Assembly: GCA_965199005.1 (NCBI GenBank)
Contig: CBDAQK010000001.1
Span: 992,001-1,056,000, forward strand
Direction of reading: 5' to 3'
DNA from: LMUY01 sp965199005
GTDB lineage: Bacteria > Pseudomonadota > Alphaproteobacteria > Acetobacterales > Acetobacteraceae
Length of the DNA stretch: 64,000 nucleotides
Below the pieces are notes generated by a model. The model was not told where the DNA came from. It saw only the letters and a list, made by a program, of their open reading frames with translations, and searched no databases. The position numbers and the translations under genes were made by a program. This document shows positions 32,428 through 41,611 of the stretch, one piece after another (positions within the stretch are counted from its first letter, which is position 1; the number at the start of each line of letters is the position of its first letter).

Positions 32428-32751
32428 GTGGCGGCACAGCACGATGTCTGCCGAAATCTTGGGGTTCGCCGGCCGGTGTACCCGTATTTCGTTCTCGTTC
32501 AATCCAATGAGTTGGCGGCTCTGAAACATCGACTTGTCGTGCCAATGACGACGATGACTGGGCTTTACCCCAAATATGCGCCGCGATTCCGCCTCGCAGG
32601 GTTTGACGTTGTGGCAGACCCGTTGCTGATGTTCTCCATCCCCAACGACAAATTAGGGGAGGTCGTCCACTCTTTGGACGACGAGGAGGCCCAGGCCGTA
32701 ACCGCCTCGATCGACCGGGTTTTGAGCTCGGCCTACCCCAGGCCACGCTGA
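32428..32751 (+). CDS. ccdB: CcdB-family gyrase-targeting toxin
   Basis: A 107-residue protein that matches CcdB: YPYFVLVQSNELAALKHRLV opening, VVPMTTMTG, APRFRLAGFDVVADPLLMF and a C-terminal helix ending in SIDRVLSSAYPRPR. CcdB poisons DNA gyrase. It starts with GTG directly after the antitoxin stop. The C-terminal three residues that contact gyrase in F plasmid CcdB (W-G-I) are not conserved here, as in many chromosomal homologues, so toxicity should be tested rather than assumed. Confidence 0.87.
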   Translation: MAAQHDVCRNLGVRRPVYPYFVLVQSNELAALKHRLVVPMTTMTGLYPKYAPRFRLAGFDVVADPLLMFSIPNDKLGEVVHSLDDEEAQAVTASIDRVLSSAYPRPR

Positions 32752-32894
32752 CTGGCTCGCAAGCGCCCATCTCAGTCTCATAGGAATTTCTGTACATCCC
32801 AGGACGATTGCTGCCGCTCCCTGGCGCCGCAACTAGAGCTGGCGGCTACGCGCAATCCACCGCTACCGGCGAGCGGGCGTATACGTACGAGTGC

Positions 32895-33236
32895 CTAATT
32901 GCACGTTGCCTGGAAGGATGGCGGCTTGCCTGCTGCCCGGCATTCCTTCAACCCGGGTGGCAGCCTGATCTGCTTATCGTCACCTCCCTCATACCTGCAA
33001 ACGGCGATCAGATGCTCCGCCGGATCCAGTTTCCAGAGGCTGGAATATCTACCATCGGGCTGTCGCCGATTGCTATCGGGGATGACATTGGAAAGCTCCG
33101 CCGGGTTGCCGGGATAAAGGTCGAATTGTGTCAGAGGATTTTTCAGGCTGGCCGGACATTGCCAGGCGGCATGGGCGAGTGGCGTCATAACGACCCAGAT
33201 CGCCGCGCTCACAATCCCTCTCTTCAGTTTCTTCAT
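32895..33236 (-). CDS. Small secreted protein resembling the STY0301 family
   Basis: A 113-residue protein with a signal peptide (MKKLKRG, hydrophobic core IVSAAIWVVMTPLAHA). The mature part starts AWQCPASL and has FDLYPGNPAELSNVIPD, LWKLDPAEHLIAVCRYEG and a C-terminal Cys, recalling STY0301-type proteins with their fydG-P, W and C-R-Y positions. Four cysteines are spaced as if forming two disulfides. Function of the family is unknown. The start has no strong ribosome site. Confidence 0.55.
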   Translation of the reverse strand: MKKLKRGIVSAAIWVVMTPLAHAAWQCPASLKNPLTQFDLYPGNPAELSNVIPDSNRRQPDGRYSSLWKLDPAEHLIAVCRYEGGDDKQIRLPPGLKECRAAGKPPSFQATCN

Positions 33237-33687
33237 GACGTTCGACCCAATCGAAACGTTCTTACAATGACGCTTCCACCCATGATTTGACCGGTTTGGA
33301 ACATGGTCAACGCTGCGCACTCGCTATTAATCTCTTGCAACCCACCTTGGGTGATATCGTCCAGCCCAATGACTCCGGTGGAGGTCTTCGGAAGCCCTTA
33401 AGGGGTATATTGGCAGCCGCTGCACTCAAAAGGGGCAACCGGCGTCAGCCTCGCGGGAACGTGATGCGTCGGCTTGGCAAAACAGGCCGGCTCGATGTGG
33501 CTGAGCGACAAATCCGCGCAAAGGGAACGAGCCGGTCACCCCGGCGTATACCACTCACCTGGCCGGGAAAGCGACAGGTGGCGTCAACCTGCATCTCACG
33601 AGCCACTCAATCGCCTGCGCACGGCCGGCCGCATCAGGACATTGACAGCGGAGTGCCTCGGAGGGCCTTCAACATAGGAATCGGATA
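33237..33687 (+). other. Intergenic stretch without a recognisable gene
   Basis: About 450 bases between the secreted-protein gene and the SDR. Frames are open but lack domain content or good start sites. A TTGACA at 33642 has no matching -10 at the right distance. AGGA at 33676 is the probable ribosome site for the SDR GTG. No repeats or insertion-sequence ends were confirmed. Confidence 0.4.
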
Positions 33688-34680
33688 GTGTCACAGATCG
33701 CGGTGGTAACTGGGGCCGGCGCGGGCGTTGGCCGCGCAACCGTTGCCGAATTCGCCCGCAATGGCTGGGATGTCGCGCTCCTATCCCGCGACGTTCAACG
33801 GCTGGAGGCGGCCGCGGCCGAGGCGCGATTGTTGGGGGTTCGCGCCCTGCCCATCTCTACCGATGTGGCCGATGCGGGCGCTGTCGAAGCAGCGGCGTCG
33901 CGTGTCGAGGCAGAACTCGGCCCGATCGACGTTTGGGTCAACGTCGCGATGGCGACCGTGTTCTCGCCCGTCTCCAAGCTGACACCCGATGAGGTAGCAC
34001 GCGGCACAGCCGTTACCTACCTGGGACAGGTACACGGAATGATGTCCGCGCTCAAACACATGACGCCCCGCAACCGGGGGTCGATCGTCAATGTCGGCTC
34101 GGCACTGGCTTATCGTTCGGTGCCGCTGCAATCGGTCTATTGCGGCGCCAAGTTCGCGATACGCGGCTTCACGGACTCGCTCCGCTCCGAACTCCTCCAT
34201 GACAAGCTCGATATCTCGGTCAGTATGGTGGATCTGCCGGCTGTCAACACGCCGCAATTCAATTGGTCGTTGAACAAGACAGGTCGCAAGGCCCAACCGG
34301 TTCCGCCGATCTTCCAGCCGGAGGTCGCTGCACGCGCCATCTACTTCGTAGCCTGTCATCCGCGTCGCCAAGCCTGGATTGGGTTTTCGACGGTCAAGGC
34401 CATCCTAATCAATCGTATCGCACCCGGGCTCATCGACCGTTATCTGGCAACCGCCGGCTACAAGAGTCAGTTGAGCAGCGAGCCCCTCGATCAGGACTCC
34501 CCCAGCAACCTGTTTCGTCCCGTTCCCGGCAACTACGCTGCGCATGGCCGGTTCGACTCCCTCGCAACGACCCGCAGTTTGGAAATGTTCACCAGCCGCC
34601 ATCGTAACGCCATGTGGGTGACAATTGGGCTCGGTCTGGTCTATGGCCTCCACCGGCTGGCAAAGCGGCTCGACATCTGA
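33688..34680 (+). CDS. Short-chain dehydrogenase/reductase with C-terminal membrane tail (second copy)
   Basis: A 330-residue SDR with TGAGAGVG at residue 7, catalytic YCGAK, and Ser in the NVGSALAYRS segment. The usual N-N-A-G motif reads N-V-A-M, an unusual change at the cofactor-stabilising loop. A long C-terminal part ends in a hydrophobic helix (MWVTIGLGLVYGLHRLA) and a basic tail. The LGPIDVWVN, PRNRGSIVNVGSALAYR, VPLQSVYCGAKFAIRGFT and HGRFDSLA blocks parallel the SDR at 7069, so both belong to one membrane-tailed subgroup. Start is GTG. Confidence 0.85.
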   Translation: MSQIAVVTGAGAGVGRATVAEFARNGWDVALLSRDVQRLEAAAAEARLLGVRALPISTDVADAGAVEAAASRVEAELGPIDVWVNVAMATVFSPVSKLTPDEVARGTAVTYLGQVHGMMSALKHMTPRNRGSIVNVGSALAYRSVPLQSVYCGAKFAIRGFTDSLRSELLHDKLDISVSMVDLPAVNTPQFNWSLNKTGRKAQPVPPIFQPEVAARAIYFVACHPRRQAWIGFSTVKAILINRIAPGLIDRYLATAGYKSQLSSEPLDQDSPSNLFRPVPGNYAAHGRFDSLATTRSLEMFTSRHRNAMWVTIGLGLVYGLHRLAKRLDI

Positions 34681-34703
34681 CGAAGCGGATTGGGATAGGC
34701 CAT

Positions 34704-35627
34704 CTAGTCCGGCAGCATGGCCTCCTGCGCGGTCACGTCAGGGGCATGCCGAAGCGCAGCATCGATCGCAGCACGATGCGGCATGCTCCCCTGTGAGCCC
34801 AATCCGGTGGCCGACAGGGCCGCCGCCACGGTCGCACGACGCATCGCGGCGTCGAGAGTCTCTCCACGTGACAGCGCGGCTGCCAAGACACCTGCGAAAC
34901 AATCGCCCGCCCCAGTGGTATCGCGCATATGGACGGGATAGGCGGCCATGTGGCGAAATCCTGCATCCGACATCGCCTCCGCCCCCTGCACTCCCATCAT
35001 TTCTATGGTTGCCACGCCGAGCGCCACCGCCAACGAAGCCGGGTTTCCCGCTGTTCCCAGATGCTCGCCAAGCCAGTGCAGTTCGCCTTTGTTACCAAGC
35101 AGGATGTCGACGCTGGTCAGGGCGGCGATATCGAGGAGACGTGGTGGCGAGAAGTGCAAAATTACTTGGCACCTTCTGCGCTTTGCCCGCAGGATCAGCG
35201 CTGCTGTTTCCGCCGGGTCCGTCTCCATCTGCACGAGAAGGATGCGACCGGGTTGCAGTAGAGCGTCGGGTACCTGGCCGGCATGGGCGAGGAGGTTGGC
35301 CCCGGCCTGCACCGCGACCGTCGTATAGCCATCGGGATCGATGCAAATCGCGGCACGGCCGGTCTCCGCCGGCGCCTTCATAACATAGGTTAATCCTACC
35401 CCTGCCTGCCGCAGTCCGCTCAAGGCAGCATCTGCCAGTATGTCGTGACCTACAGCGCCGATCAGCGTAACGGCTGTGCCGTCTCGGGCCGCAGCAACGG
35501 CAGCGTTGGCACCCTTCCCCCCGGGTTCCGTGCGGGCGGCATCGCTCCACAGCGTTTCGCCAGCGCCCGGCAGATGCGGAACCGGAAAGACCATGTCGAT
35601 ATTGATGGAGCCGAAGATCAGGAGCAT
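34704..35627 (-). CDS. PfkB-family carbohydrate kinase (ribokinase-like)
   Basis: A 307-residue sugar kinase. It opens LLIFGSINIDMVFPVPHLP, has EPGGKGANAAVAAARDG (sugar-binding G-G-x-G-x-N) and the active-site signature DTTGAGDCFAGVLAAAL with the catalytic Asp. The arrangement is closest to ribokinases, although the true substrate may be another pentose or nucleoside. ATG 35627 has AGGG seven bases upstream. It diverges from the respiratory operon with about 150 bases between starts. Confidence 0.87.
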   Translation of the reverse strand: MLLIFGSINIDMVFPVPHLPGAGETLWSDAARTEPGGKGANAAVAAARDGTAVTLIGAVGHDILADAALSGLRQAGVGLTYVMKAPAETGRAAICIDPDGYTTVAVQAGANLLAHAGQVPDALLQPGRILLVQMETDPAETAALILRAKRRRCQVILHFSPPRLLDIAALTSVDILLGNKGELHWLGEHLGTAGNPASLAVALGVATIEMMGVQGAEAMSDAGFRHMAAYPVHMRDTTGAGDCFAGVLAAALSRGETLDAAMRRATVAAALSATGLGSQGSMPHRAAIDAALRHAPDVTAQEAMLPD

Positions 35628-35778
35628 ACGGAACCCTATGGGCCAATCGGCCACACCGGCAGCCCAGCGGGGCGTTTGCACGGGGTTGTGATCGACACTG
35701 CTCTTCTGACCTAACCCCCGTACTGACAGCATTCAGCGCGGTAGGCGCCAGGCAAAAGTGCAGGGATAGCGCGGTTCG

Positions 35779-36432
35779 ATGGCTGCAATTTTTCGCCCAC
35801 GCGCAACGCTGACCGGGCGGGCCACCCTCCTGGCGATGGCCCTTGCCCTCTCTGCAGCAATCGGCTGGTGGTGGCTTGCGCCGCGGACGGAGTGGGCGCG
35901 CCGGGTCGGTTTCATCATCGATCAACCGGTTCCATTCAGCCACCAGCATCACGTCGCCGGGCTTGGGATTGATTGCCGGTTCTGCCATTCTTCGGTTGAA
36001 GTCTCCGCCAAGGCCGGGCTGCCGCCAACCTGGACGTGCATGACATGCCACTCGCAGATCTGGACCAATGCTGACCTTTTGGCGCCTGTGCGGCAAAGCC
36101 TAGCCGAGGATAAGCCCCTGGTTTGGGGGCGGGTGAACAACTTGCCGGACTACGTCTATTTCAACCATTCCATCCACATCGCCAAAGGTGTGGGGTGCGC
36201 GTCCTGCCATGGGGAGGTTGCAGATATGGCGCTGACCTACAAGGCAAAGACGCTGACGATGCAGTTCTGCCTCGACTGTCACCGTAACCCCGGACCGCAA
36301 TTGCGTCCGGAGAACGCGATTTACGACACGAAATGGGTTCCTCCAGCGGGTATGCCGTCGCCGGCAGCGATGATGGAGCATTACCATTTAGGAAACCGCA
36401 CACTCACCGATTGTTCCATATGCCACCGCTAG
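35779..36432 (+). CDS. actA: Alternative complex III pentaheme cytochrome c subunit ActA
   Basis: A 217-residue membrane-anchored multiheme cytochrome. A single N-terminal helix (TLLAMALALSAAIGWWWL) is followed by five CxxCH motifs: CRFCH, CMTCH, CASCH, CLDCH and CSICH, exactly the count expected for ActA. Electrons from menaquinol or ubiquinol oxidised in the membrane subunits pass through it to the monoheme ActE or the oxidase. It is the first gene of a run that continues without real gaps to 47509. The last heme motif is at the very C-terminus and overlaps the actB start. Confidence 0.95.
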   Translation: MAAIFRPRATLTGRATLLAMALALSAAIGWWWLAPRTEWARRVGFIIDQPVPFSHQHHVAGLGIDCRFCHSSVEVSAKAGLPPTWTCMTCHSQIWTNADLLAPVRQSLAEDKPLVWGRVNNLPDYVYFNHSIHIAKGVGCASCHGEVADMALTYKAKTLTMQFCLDCHRNPGPQLRPENAIYDTKWVPPAGMPSPAAMMEHYHLGNRTLTDCSICHR

Positions 36433-39269
36433 ACCGGCCGTCGGTGCAATGGCGCGGGCGGCTGGAGGACGCCGAGTTGATGGCGCGCGAATTTCCTGCA
36501 TTGGCCGGGGCACTGGGCAAACCGGCTTCCCGTCGCACCATCATGCGGCTGATGGCGGCCAGCATGGCGCTAGGTGGTCTGGCGGGTTGCGACCCGAGTA
36601 CGCCTGACGGGCATTACGTCCCCGCCGTCAAACCGGCGGCGAACATCGTGCCCGGCCTGCCCAACCGGTTCGCAACGGCGCTGATGGATGGCGGCGCAGG
36701 TAGCGGAATCGTTGTCACCCACGACATGGGCCGCCCCGTCAAGGTGGAGGGTAACCCGGCGCATCCGGGCAGCCTGGGCGCAACCAGCATCCACGGCCAG
36801 GCGGTGCTGCTGGATTTCTACGACCCGGACCGGTCGTCGGGCGTGCTGCAGAACGGCGACGTCAGCACGTGGCAGGCGCTGCTGGGCGCCATGCTGCCAG
36901 TGCGAGCGCAACTTGCCGCCGGGGGTGGTGCTGGCCTGCGCATCCTGACGGGCCGCATCACATCCCCGACCCTGACGGCCTCGATCGAGGCAGTGCTGGC
37001 GCGGTACTCTGGCGCACGGTGGCATCAATGGGAGCCAGTGTCCCGCGATGCTGCCCGGCGCGGGACAGAGTTGGCGTATGGCCGCCGGCTGGACCTGTTG
37101 CCGCATGTCGCGAGTGCCGATGTATTGCTGGCATTGGACAGCGACCTGATCAGTTCCGCGCCGGGTCACCTGCGCCACGCCCGCGACTTCGCGAGCCGTC
37201 GCAACCCGGCGCGAGGGGCGATGAGCCGTGTTTACGCGGCCGAACCGATCCCAAGCCTGATCGGCGGCGCGGCGGATCATCGCTTTGTCACCGGACCTCG
37301 GGAAATGCTGATCGCCGTGAATGCCTTGGCTGCGGCGGTGCTGGGAGGCGGCTCGGCCTCGGACGGGCCGGCATGGGTGACCGCGGTTGCGGCGGATCTG
37401 AAGGCTGCTGGCCGCCGCGGCCTTGTCCATGCGGGCCCGGACCTGCCGCCCGAGGGACAGGCCCTCGTGCATCACATCAATGAACGGCTGGGTGGCCGCG
37501 GCACGACCTTCGACCTGATCGAGCCGCTTGACCGCGGATCGGCGGATGAAGCGGCAGGCCTGTCTGAGCTGATCGCGGACATGCAGGGCGGTCAGGTGAC
37601 GGCCTTGCTGATCCTCGATAGCAACCCGGCCTACGCGGCACCGGGCTTCCGGGCGGCGCTGCCGCACGTACCGTTCAGCCTCGCGGCCGCACCCGCGCCG
37701 GACGAGACCGCCCACGCTACACAATGGTATGTGCCACAGGCGCATGTCTTCGAGGCTTGGGGTGATTTGCGGGCGCATGATGGCACGGTGGCGATCCAGC
37801 AGCCCCAAGCCTTGCCACTCTATGGCGGGGTCAGCGCCTTCGAGGTGCTGGCGCTGTTCGATGGTGACAGTGCTCCAGCGCATAGTTTGGACCGGGTGCG
37901 GACGGCCTGGCGCGACCGGTTGGATGACGATGCGTGGCAGGACGCGCTCGCGGCTGGCATCGTTCCCGGCACCACCAGCCAACCCGTCACCGACGCGCCC
38001 GTGAACGCTTTACCAGTGGCACTGACCCTCCCCTCGCCGCAACCTCTCACCTTGCTGATCCGTCCGGACCCCAACCTTTGGGACGGACGGTGGGCAAACA
38101 ATCCCTGGCTGCAGGAGCTGCCGCGCCCGCTGGGCAAGCTGGTGTGGGACAATCCGCTTTTGATATCTCCAGCCGTCGCCGCGAGCGCCGGGCTCGAAAA
38201 TGGCGACGTCGTGGATCTCGAACGGTCTGGCCGGTGCGTTCGCATGCCAGTGTGGGTGCTGCCCGGCCTCGCGGCGGATTGTGCCGTGGCGTGGCTGGGC
38301 GGGGGGCGCACACGGGCAGGCGCCGTTGGCAACGACGTTGGCGTCGACGTGACGTCGCTCACCGGATCGGATGGCGTGCCGACCTTCAGCAAGACGGGCA
38401 AGAGAGTCCGCCTCGCCAGTACCGACCATCACAATGTTCTTGAGGTCGACCAGACCGTCATCGACTCCGTCGTCCGCCACGGCACCCTGGCTGCATTTAC
38501 AGCCGACCCGCATTTCCTGCACAGCGAGGCACCGCCGCCTACCATCTACCATCGGGCGCCAGACAGTGCGGTGGCTTGGGGCATGAGCGTGGATCTGAAC
38601 GCCTGCATCGGTTGCAACGCCTGCGTCGTTGCCTGCCAGGCAGAAAACAACGTCCCCGTCGTCGGTAAGGACCAGGTGCTGATCGGACGCGAGATGCACT
38701 GGCTGCGGATCGACCGCTATTACGAAGGGCCAGCCGAGAACCCGGACAGCTATTTGCAGCCGATGCTGTGCATGCATTGCGAGGAGGCCCCGTGCGAACC
38801 GGTTTGCCCGGTCGAAGCCTCGATCCATGACAGCGAGGGGTTGAACCTCCAGGTCTACAACCGCTGCATCGGCACGCGCTTCTGCTCCAACAACTGCCCC
38901 TACAAGGTGCGGCGGTTCAATTATGGCGCCTGGGCGGCGGAGGAACACCGGCCTGCCATCGCCCGAAACCCCGACGTCACCGTTCGCAGCCGCGGCGTGA
39001 TGGAGAAATGCACCTTCTGCGTGCAGCGGATTGCCGAAGCCCGCATCGCGCATGACCGGGACGGCGTGGCGGAGGAGGTGGTAACCGCCTGCCAAGCCGC
39101 CTGCCCGACGCAGGCCTTCAGCTTCGGCAACATCAACGACCCGGCGAGCACGGTCGTGCAACGCAAGGCCAGTCCACTCGACTATACGCTGCTGGCGGAC
39201 CAGAATACCCGGCCGCGCGTGACCTATGAGGCGCGGATCATCAACCGCAACCCGGCGTTGGGCAGTTGA
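36420..39269 (+). CDS. actB: Alternative complex III iron-sulfur/molybdopterin-fold subunit ActB
   Basis: A 949-residue fusion typical of ActB. Near the N-terminus SRRTIMRLMAASMALGGLAGC is a twin-arginine-type signal ending in a lipobox-like Cys. A molybdopterin-oxidoreductase-like domain without evident cofactor motifs fills the first two thirds; from about residue 725 a ferredoxin domain carries CIGCNACVVAC, CMHCEEAPCEPVCP, CIGTRFCSNNCP and CTFCVQRI...CQAACP, enough for three [4Fe-4S] clusters and one [3Fe-4S] cluster. ATG 36420 overlaps actA by 13 bases. The subunit probably sits on the periplasmic face beside ActC. Confidence 0.94.
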   Translation: MPPLDRPSVQWRGRLEDAELMAREFPALAGALGKPASRRTIMRLMAASMALGGLAGCDPSTPDGHYVPAVKPAANIVPGLPNRFATALMDGGAGSGIVVTHDMGRPVKVEGNPAHPGSLGATSIHGQAVLLDFYDPDRSSGVLQNGDVSTWQALLGAMLPVRAQLAAGGGAGLRILTGRITSPTLTASIEAVLARYSGARWHQWEPVSRDAARRGTELAYGRRLDLLPHVASADVLLALDSDLISSAPGHLRHARDFASRRNPARGAMSRVYAAEPIPSLIGGAADHRFVTGPREMLIAVNALAAAVLGGGSASDGPAWVTAVAADLKAAGRRGLVHAGPDLPPEGQALVHHINERLGGRGTTFDLIEPLDRGSADEAAGLSELIADMQGGQVTALLILDSNPAYAAPGFRAALPHVPFSLAAAPAPDETAHATQWYVPQAHVFEAWGDLRAHDGTVAIQQPQALPLYGGVSAFEVLALFDGDSAPAHSLDRVRTAWRDRLDDDAWQDALAAGIVPGTTSQPVTDAPVNALPVALTLPSPQPLTLLIRPDPNLWDGRWANNPWLQELPRPLGKLVWDNPLLISPAVAASAGLENGDVVDLERSGRCVRMPVWVLPGLAADCAVAWLGGGRTRAGAVGNDVGVDVTSLTGSDGVPTFSKTGKRVRLASTDHHNVLEVDQTVIDSVVRHGTLAAFTADPHFLHSEAPPPTIYHRAPDSAVAWGMSVDLNACIGCNACVVACQAENNVPVVGKDQVLIGREMHWLRIDRYYEGPAENPDSYLQPMLCMHCEEAPCEPVCPVEASIHDSEGLNLQVYNRCIGTRFCSNNCPYKVRRFNYGAWAAEEHRPAIARNPDVTVRSRGVMEKCTFCVQRIAEARIAHDRDGVAEEVVTACQAACPTQAFSFGNINDPASTVVQRKASPLDYTLLADQNTRPRVTYEARIINRNPALGS

Positions 39270-39285
39270 TGCGGCGCCCCCAGCC

Positions 39286-40635
39286 ATGAGCGCGACCGTG
39301 ATACCGGTGGTCGATCCGGACGAGACGATCACCACGATGACCAACCGGGTCAGCGCGGTGCCGCTGCGCGCGACGGGCTGGCGCTGGTGGTGGATGGCCC
39401 TGGTGCCGTCCGCCGGGTTGCTGGGGCTTGGGGTCATCGGCGTCGGCTGGGCTTTCCTGCGCGGCATCCGGGTGTGGGGCAATGACTGGCCGGTGATGTG
39501 GGGCTTCCCGATCCTGGCCTATGTGTGGTGGATCGCCATCGCGTCTGGCGGGACGTTCGTGTCCGCCTTCTTTTTTCTGGTGCGAGTGGAGTGGCGCACC
39601 TCCATCAACCGCATCGCAGAGACGATGACGCTGTTTGCCGCGATCTCGGCAGGAATCTACCCAATCCTGCACCTAGGGCGGCCGTATTTCTTCTATTGGT
39701 TGTTTCCCTATCCGAACACGATGACGCTGTGGCCACAGTGGAAATCACCGCTGCTCTGGGATTTCATGGCGCTGCTGACGTATGTCGTCGCGTCCATTTT
39801 GTTCTGGTATCTCGGCCTCATGCCGGATTTGGCGACGATGCGTGACCGGGCGCGCACGCGGTTGGGCCAGATCGGCTATGGCGTCTTCGCGATGGGCTTC
39901 CGCGGCACCGGGCCGCAATGGCGCCACCTGAAGGCGACCTACGGCACGCTGGCTGCGATCATGGCGCCGCTAGTCGTCTCGGTGCATTCCGTCGTCGGGT
40001 TGGATTTTGCTGGTGCTGCAACGCCGGGTTGGCATTCCACCGAATTCCCGCCCTTCTTCGTGTTTGGCGCGCTCTGGTCGGGGCTGTCCAGCGTGACGCT
40101 GATCCTGCTGGCCCTGCGTGGGAGGCTGGGGTTGGCGACCCTGGTGACCGAGCGTCATATCCACGTGTTGGCGAAGCTGATGCTCACCAGCAGCCTGTGC
40201 ATGTCCTATGCCTACATCATGGACGCGTTCGAGCCGTTCTATAGCGGCGACGCCGCCGAGCGGCTCCAATTCATCAGCCGGCTGACGGGGGCCTATGCGC
40301 CGGTCTACTGGGGCATGATCTTCTGCAACTGCCTGTTTCCCCTGGTGCTGTGCTTCCGCCGGGTGCGGAGCAGCCATGCCGCGATTGCCACCGTGGCTGT
40401 CGCTGCCATCGTTGGCATGTGGTTGGAGCGGTTCAACATCGTACAAATGAGCCTGCGCCGCACGAACCTCCCCTCTGCCTGGGGCACCTACGTGCCGACG
40501 GTCTGGGACTGGGCAGTGTTCGGCGGCACGGTGGGGTTGTTCCTGACGGGATTTCTCCTGGCCGTCCGGCTTGTGCCGATGGTGTCGATGTACGAGATGC
40601 GCCAGCTGCTGGCCGAGAAAGGGCAGGCAACGTGA
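39286..40635 (+). CDS. actC: Alternative complex III NrfD/PsrC-like membrane subunit ActC
   Basis: A 449-residue integral membrane protein of the NrfD/polysulfide reductase C family with about ten helices. The PVMWGFPILAYVWWIAIASG, GRPYFFYWLFPYPN and HSVVGLDFAGAATPGWHSTEFPPFFVFGA segments are characteristic; the last two surround the proposed quinol site. ATG 39286 is 16 bases after actB. Ends in a GTGA overlap with actD. Confidence 0.94.
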   Translation: MSATVIPVVDPDETITTMTNRVSAVPLRATGWRWWWMALVPSAGLLGLGVIGVGWAFLRGIRVWGNDWPVMWGFPILAYVWWIAIASGGTFVSAFFFLVRVEWRTSINRIAETMTLFAAISAGIYPILHLGRPYFFYWLFPYPNTMTLWPQWKSPLLWDFMALLTYVVASILFWYLGLMPDLATMRDRARTRLGQIGYGVFAMGFRGTGPQWRHLKATYGTLAAIMAPLVVSVHSVVGLDFAGAATPGWHSTEFPPFFVFGALWSGLSSVTLILLALRGRLGLATLVTERHIHVLAKLMLTSSLCMSYAYIMDAFEPFYSGDAAERLQFISRLTGAYAPVYWGMIFCNCLFPLVLCFRRVRSSHAAIATVAVAAIVGMWLERFNIVQMSLRRTNLPSAWGTYVPTVWDWAVFGGTVGLFLTGFLLAVRLVPMVSMYEMRQLLAEKGQAT

Positions 40636-41129
40636 TCCTGGCCATGTTCGCCGAGCAGGACGGATTGGTAAAGGCGCTTCAGCGGTTACGCGAGGCACGC
40701 ATCGGTCCTTTGGAGACCTACACGCCGGCGCCGCTGGAGGGCGAATCGACGGCATCGCCGGTGCCGCTGATCATCTTGGCGGCCGCGGTGGTAGGGGCGG
40801 CTGCAAGCTTCGCCCTGCAAAGCTATTCGGCGGTTTGGGCCTATCCGTTCGATGGCGGCGGCCGGCCTGATTTCGCCTGGCCGTCGTTCATCCCAACGGT
40901 GTTCGAGAATGCTGTGCTCGTGGCCATTGCCGCTGGCTTCGTCGCGTTCATGGCGATCAACCGGTTGCCCCGCTTGTACGATCCCGTGGACGAGTCCGAC
41001 GCGATCCGACGTGCAAGCCGCGACCGCTGGTTCTTGCAGGTGGCGACGGACGATCCGGCAATGCTGGACCGCGCGCATCTCTTGCTGGCGGGATTGCATC
41101 CCGTCAGCGTCGAGACCCTGCCGGGATGA
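40632..41129 (+). CDS. actD: Alternative complex III subunit ActD (DUF3341)
   Basis: A 165-residue protein with a short soluble N-terminus (FAEQDGLVKALQRLREARIG), two membrane helices, and the family block SYSAVWAYPFDGGGRPDFAWPS followed by IPTVFENAVL, which lies between the helices. GTG start overlaps actC as GTGA and its stop overlaps actE as ATGA. ActD is a structural subunit that packs against ActC/ActF. Confidence 0.93.
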   Translation: MILAMFAEQDGLVKALQRLREARIGPLETYTPAPLEGESTASPVPLIILAAAVVGAAASFALQSYSAVWAYPFDGGGRPDFAWPSFIPTVFENAVLVAIAAGFVAFMAINRLPRLYDPVDESDAIRRASRDRWFLQVATDDPAMLDRAHLLLAGLHPVSVETLPG

Positions 41130-41611
41130 GGCGCGTACTTCTCTGCGGCGTACTGGTGTTGGCCGGGTGCGACAACATGGTCCACCAGGATAAGAAGAGC
41201 GCCTATGCCGATGAGAGCGTTGGCCCTGGCAACGGGCCGGCGAATATGGTGGATTACCACAGCAAGGCGGTTGTACCACCACCTGTGACATTGGCGCTGC
41301 TCCAGCGTGGGCAGGACCGGTTCCGGATTTTCTGCACGCCGTGCCATTCCGAACTTGGCGACGGCCACGGGATGATCGTACAGCGCGGCTTTCCGGCGCC
41401 GCCCTCCTACCACATCGCGCGGTTACGGGAGGCGCCGGTCGAGCATTTCTACGACGTGATGACGAACGGCTATGGCGCGATGTACTCCTTCGCCTATCGC
41501 ATCGAGCCAGTCGACCGCTGGGCCATCGCCGCCTATATCCGTGCCCTGCAACGCAGCCAGTCCGCTACCGTGGCCGATTTGACGCCGGACCAGCGGACGG
41601 CGCTGCAGTGA
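41126..41611 (+). CDS. actE: Alternative complex III monoheme cytochrome c subunit ActE
   Basis: A 161-residue lipoprotein cytochrome. The signal ends in LAGC (lipobox), and the single heme site is Cys70-T-P-Cys73-His74 in FCTPCHSELGDGHG. A Met suitable as distal ligand lies in MTNGYGAMYSFAYR. It likely hands electrons to the caa3 oxidase encoded downstream. ATGA/GTGA overlaps on both sides show translational coupling. Confidence 0.93.
   Translation: MRRVLLCGVLVLAGCDNMVHQDKKSAYADESVGPGNGPANMVDYHSKAVVPPPVTLALLQRGQDRFRIFCTPCHSELGDGHGMIVQRGFPAPPSYHIARLREAPVEHFYDVMTNGYGAMYSFAYRIEPVDRWAIAAYIRALQRSQSATVADLTPDQRTALQ

Noticed and set aside
33642..33670. TTGACA before the SDR at 33688, considered as promoter
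   Set aside because: No -10-like hexamer at 16-18 bases; isolated match only.
33237..33687. Possible insertion-sequence remnant
   Set aside because: The stretch looks non-coding, but no transposase motif, terminal repeat or target duplication could be shown.
36570..39482. Two minus-strand frames of 470 and 490 codons
   Set aside because: Antisense to actB, whose motifs are unequivocal.
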